From assembly GCA_030549175.1 (NCBI GenBank), contig JAUKUA010000003.1:2418001-2482000 (forward strand): DNA of 64,000 nucleotides. Reading direction: 5' to 3'. This stretch comes from Lasiosphaeris hirsuta (Eukaryota > Ascomycota > Sordariomycetes > Sordariales > Lasiosphaeriaceae). The position numbers were made by a program, and so were the translations under genes. Within the stretch, counting starts at the first letter, position 1. The number at the start of each line of letters is the position of its first letter. The notes below the pieces were generated by a model. It was not told the origin of the DNA, made no database searches, and saw only the letters and a program-made list of their open reading frames with translations. Of the stretch, positions 11,401 through 22,319 are shown piece after piece.

Positions 11401-13594
11401 CAAGTGTTGTTTTCTAGGCGGACGTTTCTTGGCTCGGGGCGGTCGCGTCACTCCGTTTCGTGCATGTTGTTTCTGCTTGGCTGGGATCTCCCTATCCTCC
11501 CTCTGTCATCCTTGGCGTCTCCTGGGTGGTAGGAATGACCACACTCTCCCAATATTGAGCGCCCACCTGAACCGCACCATGTCTTGGCCTAGGGCTAGGA
11601 ATTGCGCGGTCGGCTTGGGGCATAGTCACTGGGGGCAAATGAGCGCGCCCTAGAGGGTTGTTCCGTCTGTCTCTGGATAAGGGTAATTCCCAGCCAGATG
11701 TGGAGTGGCAGTTTTAACGGGTCTTACTGGCAGGTCATTGTTTGCGCTCCCCTGTCTTCTCCAGGTGAGGACACCCTTTGACCAGGGTTCCTCATGGGAA
11801 CGGGGAGTCGCTGGTCGCAATTTGGCCCCTAGCTCACATGACTTCCGAGGTTTGATACGCGACAACCGAATGTGTGAGATGATGTCAGTCTGCTGTCCTG
11901 ATAATACGGCCTCGGCGGTGGGCCGGCTTGCCTTAGCACTGTTCGGCGTGGGCTGAACATGACAGACTTTGGATAACTATGCACCAATCCGGTTGTTTAT
12001 CGAGCATCGCGAGCTCTCCTATGCTCTTCGCGCTTTCAGCATCATTCGCCCTCGTTCAGTCTTCTTCCCCTTCTCCTTCATACACTGCCAGTGTATGAAG
12101 TTGACACTACTGCACCCCTCAGCCAGCCTTCGGTCGGGTGCCTCTCGAGTTGAATTATTTGAATGCCGCCTGCGAGACCGCACCTGTCTTCGTAGGAGGT
12201 GTCGACTCTGTGTGATTTTGGGGTGGTGATGGACTCGGACGCCGGCCTGCGACAAGCCACAATATTTGCACCTCGTCGTTGAGAACTTCTGTTTGGCTGA
12301 TGGTGATATCAGCAATGCTATCATCTGTCGGTTGGCTGCCCCTGGACCCGATTTGAATGGGTGGCTTGTTATTGGCATTGTAGCTGTCGAGTGTGCCTCC
12401 CCTGAGGCTTTCTATGGGGTAGATGGTACAAAGGAGACGACGTGAATATTTACATGTGTATTGGGCTCGACTATTGGCTCGTCAGCAATAGGTACGGCGG
12501 CCGCCCAGTTCCAGCCCTCGGGTGACAGAAGCAGCACCCTGATGGCTGTCTGCCACTCTCACGGCTCTCCTTCAAGCTTGTGTTGAAATCATCACCTCCC
12601 CTACCCTGCTACCCCTATCTCTATTGGCAAAGTCGTGTAGGCACTTTCGTGCCGTCGTTGTCAAGCAGGCCACGCAACAGCGATGTCAGAATCTCTACGG
12701 TACGTACAGGCGGAGGGCTGATCTCTGATAACCTGATAGCCAGGGATTCGTTCCATTCGTCGCGTAGCAAGATGCGGATGAGCAGGCCTTATTCGGTCCA
12801 GACCCAGAAGAAAGTACATCTGGTTACTGATGCAGCCACACGAGGGGTGCATGATGTGTTTGGATAGCCATCTGGTCGCTGGAACAGTCAAGATAAACTT
12901 CATACCTCCACCGCTGGCCCTTGGATTGGGGTGTTATACCTCACAGAGCCTGGACCCAAGCGACGAGACGACGGGCTTCACAAGTCTAACTCTTACCCAG
13001 CTCCCATTGAACTTTCCTCACCATCGCAGCCACAGCCAGAACCTGTTACAGAGATCACGATACACCTCGTTACTCGTCAGTACTTGATACGCGATAAACC
13101 GCAGACATGATACATAGCAGGACTGGGTACTGCATTTAGCAAATATACCGTATCAAACTAATAAAAGTAAGCATGAGTAGGTATTCTACGCTCGTCCAAG
13201 TAACATCTGCGCTCGTCTACCTCCTCGTGCTCTTTCGATAACCAGAGATCCAGTCCCGACTCCAATTTGCTCTGCGCCCTCAAACGCCATGATGAAATTT
13301 TTGCTCGCTGCTGCTGCCATTCCTTTCGTTCATCCAGTCTCATCCCTCTCCGCTACCCTTATCTGCTCCGCCGTCATCAACCGAGTAGTACACAGAGTAG
13401 TAAAGTAATAGAAGTGGTAGAATGGGGAATAGTGAGACTAGTCACACACAGATCCGCTCCGTCTGCCCTTCGCATGCGGGGCGAGGTAGGCAAGAGACGT
13501 GGAAACCAGAAAAGAAAAAGAGCTAAGTAGATTTGGACGGATCCCTCCTAGGATGACCCAGCAATGACACCAGAACCGAGTTCGATTAACCGCT
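5404..13594. other. 8.2-kb stretch without a recognisable gene
   Basis: The first ~1 kb next to 5403 is GA-rich on the plus strand, hence CT-rich on the minus strand, as expected for the promoter and leader of the methyltransferase-like gene. It includes a G10 run near 6229-6238. The rest has only short overlapping frames, none with family resemblance, a coherent start context or linked splice signals. A 25-nt perfect palindrome lies at 12076-12100. I see no transposon open reading frame and no obvious AT-rich RIP footprint. The part next to 13595 is the 3' flank of the Tho1 gene. Confidence 0.55.
12076..12100. repeat. 25-nt perfect inverted repeat
   Basis: CTTCATACACTG is followed by one C and then its exact reverse complement CAGTGTATGAAG. 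The arms are 12 nt. As RNA this gives a hairpin of about 11 bp with a 3-nt loop. It sits in the gene-free stretch, just after a CT-rich tract, and is not followed by a T run. Its function is unknown; it could be a dimeric factor site or a chance palindrome. Confidence 0.85.
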
Positions 13595-14849
13595 TCAACC
13601 CTGCGCGAACCGCTTCGCTCTCGCCTCCATCTTGGCCTTATCAGCCGGTTCCAGGGCCTTGGGAGCTCCGGCATTCTTCTTGACGCCGTTCGCCGGGCGA
13701 CCGCCTTCCTGAGGCGACCCGCCACGGCGGTTCCGACGGTTGTTCTTGGCATTGTTGTTGGCGTTGTTGTCTCTCGCATTGCGCGGGGCATTCCGTCCAC
13801 CACGTTCCTGCTGTGGCCGGGTCGTGGGACCGTCGGCGCCACCGGAGCGGCGCTTGCTGGCGCGACCCTCCTCCTCCTTGTCCTCGCCGCCGCGATCGCG
13901 GCCCCGCTTGCGTGGCTTGTCAGGTAGCGCGCTGTCGAGCGCCGACACTTGGTCATTAGCGATGCCGAAGCGTGCGGCGCGTGCTACCTTTTGGGCCTCC
14001 TCTGACTCCTTGTCTATGCCGAAGCGTGCAGCGCGGGCGGCGCGCTTCTCGGCTTCGGTCTTGGCGTTGGTCGGGGCAAGGTGTTGAATGAAGAGGGGCT
14101 CTGCCGGGACTGCTGCAACTTCAGCTTCGGCAGTAGGCTTGTCATTTGTGCCGTTCTCAGCTGTTGACGGGGCGGGGACGGCCTTTACAGTGGCGGTCTC
14201 AGCAGCCGGAGCCTTGGCGTCGGCTACGGTCGATGTCGCAGGCGCAGGTGTGGGCGCGCTTTTAGTAGCTGCGGGCGCAGTGGTAGTGGAAGCAGAGGGA
14301 ACACTGGCGGCGGTCGTAGTAGCAACTGGGGCCGGCTTTGCGCTCGCAGCGGGCGCGGTCGGGTAGTCGTCATCATCGTAGTCGATTTCGTCCTCGACGT
14401 CGCCTTTCTTGGTCTCCGACTCTGAAGGAAGGGTAGGTTTCATGTCAGCGGGAAGTCGGAGATCAAGGCCGATTTCGACATCATCAATGGTGAGTGCTGG
14501 AATGGCTATCGTCATGGTTGCGAGGTGACAGATGGTTGAAGCACAGTGATTTGTCGAGAGAGACGGTGGCGAGCGCAGCTCAGCCGGTGACAAGTTGAAA
14601 TGGGAATGAATGTGGTGGAGGGAATGAGGGACAAAGTTGCTCGGAGTCGCGATTTCGCAGGAAGAGGGAGGAAGAGAGGTGGTTGAAGTAGGCGTCGAGC
14701 TTACCGGCGGTCTCTGAGGATTTGGCCTGTTGCTTGTCATTGTCGACGAGGCGGGCAATAAGATCTGCTTTATTGCCAGCCTGCGTGAGGCCCCGCTCGC
14801 TCAATAGCTTCTTGAGCTCGGGCACCTTCATGCTATTGTAGTCGGCCAT
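13595..14849 (-). CDS. THO1: Tho1/SARNP-type SAP-domain mRNP protein
   Basis: Two exons, 14849-14705 and 14496-13595, give 348 aa. The 208-nt intron (GTAAGC...CCAG) splits an Ala codon in phase 1. Residues 1-40 are a SAP domain (MADYNSMKVPELKKLLSERG, then GNKADLIARL), a helix-extension-helix fold that binds nucleic acid. A short acidic stretch (DEIDYDDDDYP) and an Ala/Pro/Thr-rich linker follow. The C-terminal half carries the Tho1/MOS11 signature twice (KRAARAARFGI and KVARAARFGI) and a degenerate third copy at the very end (MEARAKRFAQG), with RGG-like and Asn/Arg-rich segments between. Yeast Tho1 and human SARNP/CIP29 bind nascent RNA and work with the THO/TREX mRNA-export machinery, and that nuclear role is inferred here. 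The start fits the SAP domain beginning directly after Met. Confidence 0.92.
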
Positions 14850-16215
14850 TGTGAATGGGGTGATTGGGTTCTGAATAGGCTCTGAATAAGGCCTTGGGCG
14901 CAGTCGCCGATTTGCGCAACAGAGGAGCAATAGCAACCGCGCACAGTAGCACAAGCGATGCGGAATGGAGGGCGAGCCGAATACAAAGCTATCCACAAAT
15001 ACTGACGGGGCCGGCGGATTGGCGGGCGAAGGGTGCAGGATGGGAGTGCAAAGTGAGAAATGCAGGGTCGGAGGAAGGGTTTTGCGGTTGCGATACACAC
15101 AAAGACTTGCGGCGACGTTGGAAAACCCGGTCTTCGTCTGAGAAGATTCGCGCGCCAACGCGACTCCTCAACCCCTGGCCTGGCGTCGCGGAATTGACTA
15201 GCGGCTAAGCTTGAGACTGGTCCGTGCGCCCACTTCACTCGGTGCAGACTTGGCTTTGACTAACGCCAATAAATTGCCTGACAATAATATGCCACGAGGA
15301 GCTACTAGCAATCGGGTTTTGTTTTCATCACCTCCTTCCGCTTGGTGTCGTTCTGGGTTGTGTCTTGTGTCACTAGCCCACGGACAAACATGCCTTTGTC
15401 CAACTGCCACATGTCCGTTCATCCTTCTCGTTGTATGCAATCCAACCATTGCTCAATTGTTGGCCAGAGCCTGCCTTACCTGCATCAAATCAGGACATGC
15501 TTTATACATAGACTATTTATTCTTTAAGAAAGCTAAAGTTCACAGACGGCTGGGCTGCGATAACCTCAACCATCCCGCAAAGTCTTACATTTTATTTCGC
15601 TGGTCTGAGGTAGGACAGGTCGAGCTAGAAAAGATACCCCGTGGCCTGCCCTCAACTTGCCCGTCTATATTGCTTATACATGGTGCCAGTCCAACCTAGT
15701 CGCTTCAGGATTAAAAAAAAAAAAAATTCGTTCGAACCCGAATCTTGTCCCCACCCCCTTCCCCCCCCCCAAACAAGCATTCAGCATCACAACCAGTTTC
15801 CCCAACCCTCTCTTGCCCACGCTGTCCCGCTGATGAACTCATCTGAATAACCTCCATGGACACACCCTTACCCGCCTATCCCGACTCTGCTTCTTCCTCT
15901 ACTAGTCACAAAACACTCATGGAAGACCACGGTTGAATGAGTAGGGGAAGAAGATATTGTAAAACCAAATATAAAAACAACAATGGGTATAGTAACGTGA
16001 GACATCATGCAAACCGCGAAATGCATTGCTAGAGCAACTCAGTTCAACCCGACCCGTCATAAAATCCCCTCCAACCGATACCTTTCCACGCTTTTCCCCC
16101 TCCGTTTTACATTACTCCGAAGCGGAATACCCGTCTGCATCACCTCCCTCCGCTCCTCCCTCTCCTGTGCCTCGACATCGGCACGAGACCACTCCGGGTA
16201 GTCAAAGGTAGACCC
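14850..16215. other. Upstream region of the Tho1 gene and 3' flank of the 2012-aa protein gene
   Basis: The stretch lies between two minus-strand genes. The part next to 14850 should hold the Tho1 leader and promoter. An A12 run (15714-15725) and a C10 run sit in the middle. Nothing protein-like was recognised. A TTCGAAC motif beside the A run was tested as a tRNA T-arm and failed, because its flanks do not pair. Confidence 0.5.
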
Positions 16216-19200
16216 CTAATTTCCAATGAGCCCCGGCACTGGCACCTCCGACGTGACCCTATCCATGATCCACTTGGCTTGCTGCACACTCTTGCACTGG
16301 AAGCACCACTTGGTCACCCGCCCCGCAAGCCCGCCCTGCGCCGGCGCCAACCCGACGTTACCCTCCTCGTCCCGCAGGTTCTCCCATACGCTACACATGA
16401 TACCCTTAGTACCGAGCATGCTAAAGCACTTAGAACCCAGCACTGCGTCTAAGAAAATCAAGGGCTTGTCACCCGTCTTTTTGGTCGAATGTGTCACGAT
16501 CACTCGCTTCTCCATGCCGTGATACAGCGTCAGCTCCTGCCGTACTCCCGGAGGCGGCCGGCTGATATGCAACACGCAGTCGCCTTTGTCTGCCCACCTG
16601 TTGTTTTGCACGTTGAGATGGCAGCGGATGTTGAGCGGGCGATCGGGTGAGAAGGGCTCTGCAAGCCCGTTGCTCCAGCGGCTCTGGCTATTCCCGGAAC
16701 CCGACAGCGAGATGGATAGGCTGCGAGGCGGCGTCGATGCGCTGCCACCGCCTGTTGAAGACCCACTCGACGACTCCAAGCTTCCTCCACCGGCACCACC
16801 GCCAACTGAGCCCGGCCGGGACTGCTTATCAAGTGTCGATTCTTCAATGTTGAACGACATATTCCCACCTGTCAGCCGCCGAAGGAAACTGTTGGCTGAA
16901 ATGGTGGTTGATCCGCTTTGCTGCGACACGCTTGGAGCCCGGGTCGACCCCCGGTAACTGTTCTTGCGCCCGAACCAACTCCGCCGACGGCTGGAGCTGT
17001 CGTCGTCGGCGCTGCCATCAGCCGGCTGAGCAGGCTGCTGCCCAAACGACCGGACGCGCGCCTCCTCGCTAAGTTGGATGTACCTCGCATTGTTCAACCT
17101 ACTTCGGTGCACTGCCTCATATAAATTCTTAGCTTCGGTTTGCGAGGCTGCCCGTAAACGGAACATGCCACTATCGATCTTGAGGCGAGAGTCCGGTGAC
17201 GCTGGACTGCGAATTTCAAGATCGAGTGCTGTGCTTCTGCGGATCATGACAACGGGAGTGAGAACAAGGCTGACAAGGGGGACAATGCCCCCGGCATCCT
17301 TGCCTCGATTGTCGACCTCGGAAGTCCCCGAAGACTGCAGCGGATAGGCCGGCTGATGCGAGTACGATTCAAGAAGGCGATGTACCTCCAAGCTGCCTGG
17401 ATGAACCGTGATGGATGAGGGCTCGACGTTGATATCCTTCCAAATCCCCTTCTTACTAGACCAGTAAGAAACAGACGCGGAAAACTTGAGACCATACCTT
17501 TCAGGTTTCTTGATGTTTTCAGCAACAATGACCTGAGAGGCTGAATGAGACGGTGTGATGCTACTCTCAGAGACAACGGACTCAACTGAGGCCGGCTCAG
17601 GCTTCCTGATACTGTAACCAGGTATGGTATCGGGTACGTCGTCCTCGCCTAGCTCGTCGCTAGAGGATTGTGAGAACTCTGACTCATCACTTGAGGCGCT
17701 CGAGCCTTCAGATGACACATCTGACGGGTGATACTCGTGCTTGAGTGGAGATGAACCTCGGCGTTTCACCCGGGGAAGTCCAAGATCAACCGGAGGAGCG
17801 AGATTACCGGTAGAGCCAAGGGTACGGTGAATAGGCGGAGGAGGAGCGCCATCCTCACGGAAGGGTGTCGAATTAGGAGGTGACTTCGCAACCTTGGCTA
17901 GGTTATTGTGCGGGCTATCCCAGGAGGGAAGGTTTGGTGCCTCCACATAGGCTGTTGGCGTTGTCGGCAGGGGGTGGACCGGCCGTGTCGACTTTGAATA
18001 ACTCTCTTGAGTTGGGGTTTTGCCGGGAGAGGGGCTTGCAGGCGAAACCGGCGACTGTGCCACTGGCGTCGATGGTGAATATGTGCGTTGTACTGGACGA
18101 TAGCGACTCGGCGTCTTGGATTTCTCACTAGCCGGGGAAGCTGGTGCCGATTTGCCCAGTCTGCGCTCTCCGACAGGAACATCGACGGCATCTGGTCTGG
18201 GAGGAGTTGAGGGTGTAGGGGCAATGGCAGGCTTGGGTCGAGTGAAGGGGGGTAATGGACTGCTTCCCAGAATGTCCAGCCAGTCCAACAGCTGTTCCTC
18301 GTTGTTCGTAGTGAACTTGATAAGCTCAAACCATTCCTGATGGTTGTGAGTGCCCCGAACCATCACCAGCAGGGTTTGTTCGCTCTCCCCTCTTCGAGCA
18401 GAAACTCTTTCCTTTGGAATAGGAGGGAAAAGTAGCCACGAACGAGCACTATTGCCAATTTCTCGAATCAGAATATCACCTTTGTCCGATGGGACGTCCG
18501 GGTTGTCTCTGTGAATCAACTCAACCTGGCACTCCAGTCGCTGACCGGAAGAGTGATCGAGATCAAATGCCCAAGAATCTTTCGCGGCTACCTGACGATC
18601 TTGGACGATGATGACACCATCGAGCGGAGCGAAATTCCTGAGGTCTCGAGCGCGAGTGGTATCCGTGCCGTTGGCATCTTCGTCGGTCATGCGAGCAACT
18701 TCCTCCCGGTGTCGCTTACGAGCCTTTTCTTGGAGGGCTTCATAACGCGACAATAGATCATCAGTCTCGCGGTCTTCCATGACCAAGACAGCAGCCTGTA
18801 CCACCAGATTAGTCCATACGTAACGCATGTGAGCCATTCTTGGAATGACGATTGACTTACCTTGAGAAATTTCGTCATCCATTTGATCCGAATCAATGGC
18901 CGCTTTAATAAATACGCAACATCCACACGTTCGCCGTGTTCACCAAGGACATCGCCGTCCTCGTTTCGAGGTAGGGCATTGAGAAGCGAGTCCGCGTCGT
19001 CGAAGTGTCCAGATTTCGGCGCAAGGTTGACAATCAACCCTTGGAAACCTAGCCGCCAGACATCCAGATACTCGTCATAGACATAAGCAACATCCTCAAG
19101 CCAGGTGAGGAGACGGCGCATATTTGAGAGAGGCACCTGCTTGTGGAAGTTGCGCAGCCGCTCGAGAGCGACACCCATGTCGACGACAGCTTTGGCCATG

Positions 19201-22200
19201 GAGTCCTCTTTTTTGTTCCCCGCCTCATGCTTGCGGTCTCCGCCGCCACGGACGACATCTTTCAGGAGCACCGGCACCACGCCGTCGACAAGAGTCTTCA
19301 GCTCCCTCCCGTAGAAATACTCGTCATCGGAAAATTCCTCCAGCAATTCATCACTCTTGCTCTTGTCCACTTTGCTCGGCTTTCGGTGAAGACTGCGAGA
19401 GGACTTGACGCTCTTCGACCGGCTTGGGGGAACAAGATGACCGGTATCCGGGAGAGACAGCACAGACACAAGGTCTGAGTGCTTGGTGAGGCGACGCTTG
19501 AGGGAGGACTTTCGACTGCTTTTGCGTCGCGATATATCAGTGGATCTGTCAGTCGACTTCGTGAAGGCAGTAGCTTGTGTAACAGTGGTGTGCGAAACAT
19601 CCGAAATTGTGTCGGACTCGGCCACACTGCTGATTTCCTCCGACACTATTGTTGATAATTCATGATGCCCCTTGGTAGGTGGTCGCCTTCGTGACAGATA
19701 CGAGTCCGAACCGGTTGAGGATTGGCTCGATTCTACCACGGACGAAGGGTCTGGGGACGGCGATCTCTTGCCTGAATCGGTAGAGCGCCGCCGTGGTTCT
19801 CTGGACTCCCAGTCATCATCTTCATCGTAGTAGTCATCTTCCGGGTCGGAGACAGCATCATAGTCTGTCTCGTAACTTGGGTACACCGTAGGCGGCAGCT
19901 TGATGCCGACAGACTCTCCCCGGAAAGCCTCCTTCAAAGCCTCTCGAAAAGGTTTCTTCCCGCCCGTCTTCATGGGGGATGGGCCATTTCTAGTAGCCCG
20001 CCTTCTCTTCAGTCCCGGCGAAAGACCAACCGGCGTTTTCAACTTCTTGGGGGTTGCATCGCTATCTTCCAGCTTAGGGTCGTTATTTTCCTGATCCCCA
20101 AACTTTGGGGGTGCTTGGGGGGGTTGAGCAGCTTCTTTGTGTCGAGCTTCCCTCTGAGCTTCCCTTTGCGCTTCCCTCTGCGCTTCCCTCTGCACTTCCC
20201 TCTGAGCTTCCCTCTGAGCTTCCTTTTGCGCTTCCCTTTGCGCTTCTTTTTGCGCTTCCCTCTGCGCCTCCTTTTGTGCCTCCTTTTGTCGAACCTGGGA
20301 GACAGAACGTTTTGGCGGTTCCTGTGGCTTTTCTAAGGACTTTTCAAGGGAGGTTTGCTGGGTCCTTTCCTGTTTTTTTTCTTGTGGCCTTTCTTGGGAT
20401 CTTTCTTGACGGGTTTCCCTGTCGGCCGGCTGTGCTTTGGGCGAGCCCTCAACGAATGGATCGACTGTGCCATTGAGCCAAGACTCAATACTAGGTGGCT
20501 GGTTTACACCTGGCCTTGGCGCGTCAACTTTTTCCTGGATGATTTCTTTTGCTCCGCTCATAACTTTCTTGAATACGTTTGGAACAGCTTTGAAGCTCGG
20601 GTTACGCTGCGCCTTTGCGGGCCTTTTCACGCTGTTCCTCGCATCGGCCCCGAGCGGGAGATCCAGGACGCTGAACGCCGAATATCCAACGGGGATATCT
20701 GCGAGTGACTTATTTCCAGCAAGAGTAGGCGGTCTTTCAGAGCTGTCATCGGAGGGGTGATCTTGAGGAGCGGTGTTTGCTACCTCAAATTCCGACTGCT
20801 GATCTTCCGAGGGAGCGACCACTTTTCGAGCCGCAGTCTTTGGACTACGGCCTTTTCGAGACTTACGACGCGAAGAACCTTGCTTTCTTGTTGGGGTGGC
20901 GACCTCGGCCTCGGATTCCTCGATCGCCTCAATCACTTCAACCACTTCACTTGGTGAACGATCCCGCCTCGTGCTTGGCACCCTTATGCTTCTCTCAGTA
21001 GATGTCCGTCGAGAGGACGTAGGGCGAACTGTTATCTCGTCAACCGACGTCCGTCGGCCTGGGCGAACTCGAATACCGTCGTCCGGCAGAGGACTCTCAA
21101 TGGGTCGGACTCGTATTCCATCGTCCGGCAGAGGACTCTCGATGGGTCGGACCCGAATTCCATCATCAGGAGGCTCCTTTTTCCTTATCGGTATTATTCG
21201 GATCCCGTCATCAACGTCGACTTTCGATTTTTTTGGCTTCAAAGGTCTGACCCGGATGCCGTCATCAAACGCAGGGGGTGGCTTAAGGTTCATTTCCGGC
21301 TTCGCGGGCGCGACACTAGATGCTTCTTCTTCAACTGTCACCGTCTCCCCAGTTTTCGCATGATGATATTTCTTGACCCGTGGAACTTCCCGGGTCGTCT
21401 TCCGCGGAGATTCATCGGAGGACAATTCTTCTGGCCCTTCGGGTACTTCGGATACCTCAACTCTCTTGGCCCAGTCCTTGATCTTGTTTTGTACGGAAGG
21501 GTTCTGCGCAGTTCGTTGTAGAAAGTCCTTGGGTATCGGTATTGGTTTGGTCTCAACAATTTTCGGCTTTGGTGGGCTGGCTCGTGGAGGACTCTTCCCC
21601 TTGCGTCGCTTCATCCAGTTGTCGTCACTAACAATTCTCTTCTTAGGTCGCGCTTTGGGTTGTCCGTCTTTACTTGGCCCTTCAGACTCATCCTTCGATG
21701 ATTTCTCCTGCTGGGAATGACCGGTCTCGCCCTCGTCTGGGGTCTCTGCGGACTCAGCCTTCCCGGCCGGGGGCTTCTTCCGCTTTTGTTTCTGCCGGAA
21801 CTTGATCCTCACACGGTCTTCCTCCGTCACACTTTCAGCAGCAATTTGCACGGCGACATCCGTAGGCTCGCTTCGAACATCCTCGGCGTGTGGCACGCCA
21901 CCACCCTCGGCCTTCATTGCCGTCGTGCTTGTCTTTTGCCATTGCTTTACACGATCCCGGACTCCTCCAGGCTGTTGAAGGCGTCGTACCGCTGCCGCTC
22001 GCATCTCTTGTCGCAGTTCCTCCCGCACGCCAGCTGCGTCCAGGGCAACGCTTTTCCGCCGCTGCTTTGAGACTGACCGCTGCCCCAAGGCGCGCGCCGG
22101 CGACGGACGGCCCAGTAAGAAGTCCGCTAGCAGATTCGGCTCGACCGGTTTCTTCCTAGAACCCTGACCGGCGGTCGCCGGGGCGCTCTTCGGTGTCGTG

Positions 22201-22319
22201 CCGGCCTGCACCGAGGCCCGTCGGTTTGTTGGTGTCGTTGCGCCATTCTTCGCGGCCGAGGGGCGTCGGGGTGGTCCGTTTCCTGGGTTCGGGGACTCGT
22301 CTGATTTTGGCGGTGACAT
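16216..22319 (-). CDS. Very large repeat-rich protein with possible DH/PH-like regions
   Basis: Two exons, 22319-18861 and 18795-16216, encode 2012 aa. The 65-nt intron (GTAAGT...TACAG, phase 0) joins KWMTKFLK to AAVLVMEDRE. The N-terminal ~1000 residues are charged and disordered, with five DDGIR[VI] repeats (from residue ~350) and twelve KEAQ/REAQ units (~678-725). From ~1005 the sequence becomes ordered: ELKTLVDGVVPVLLKDVV, a Trp-rich helical segment, and YLLKRPLIRIKWMTKFLK, which resembles the CR3 helix of Dbl-homology domains. A stretch ending in EWFELIKFTTNNEEQLLDWL resembles the last strand and helix of a PH domain. Two more PH-like regions follow (FRLRAASQTEAKNLYEAV and the C-terminal WCFQCKSVQQAKWIMDRV). 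Similar fungal proteins often carry the automatic name SRm160/300 splicing coactivator, probably because of their Arg/Ser bias; I see no splicing domain. The gene is secure; the DH/PH reading is inference. Confidence 0.87.
20145..20289 (-). repeat. 12-nt tandem repeat coding for [KR]EAQ units
   Basis: About twelve imperfect 12-nt units lie in the coding strand of the 2012-aa protein gene. They encode alternating KEAQ and REAQ, with one REVQ and a final REAR. The product is a highly charged helix, probably a single alpha-helix or coiled coil. Synonymous third-base changes between units show that it is old enough to have diverged, but unit number could still vary between strains. Confidence 0.9.
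21055..21268 (-). repeat. DDGIRVRP peptide repeats
   Basis: Five copies of DDGIR[VI] lie within about 75 residues of the 2012-aa protein. Two adjacent copies form a 42-nt tandem duplication (unit IESPLPDDGIRVRP), and a weak sixth copy (DEITVRP) follows. The spacing is irregular in the first two copies, which suggests an original short linear motif later amplified by tandem duplication. Confidence 0.9.

Noticed and set aside
15715..15750. TTCGAAC next to a T run on the minus strand, as in a tRNA T-loop plus Pol III terminator
   Set aside because: The flanking bases do not form a T-stem and no A box lies upstream.
20896..21363. 155-codon antisense frame with repeated GRTRIPSSGRGLSM
   Set aside because: It is the complement of the DDGIRVRP repeats in the 2012-aa gene.
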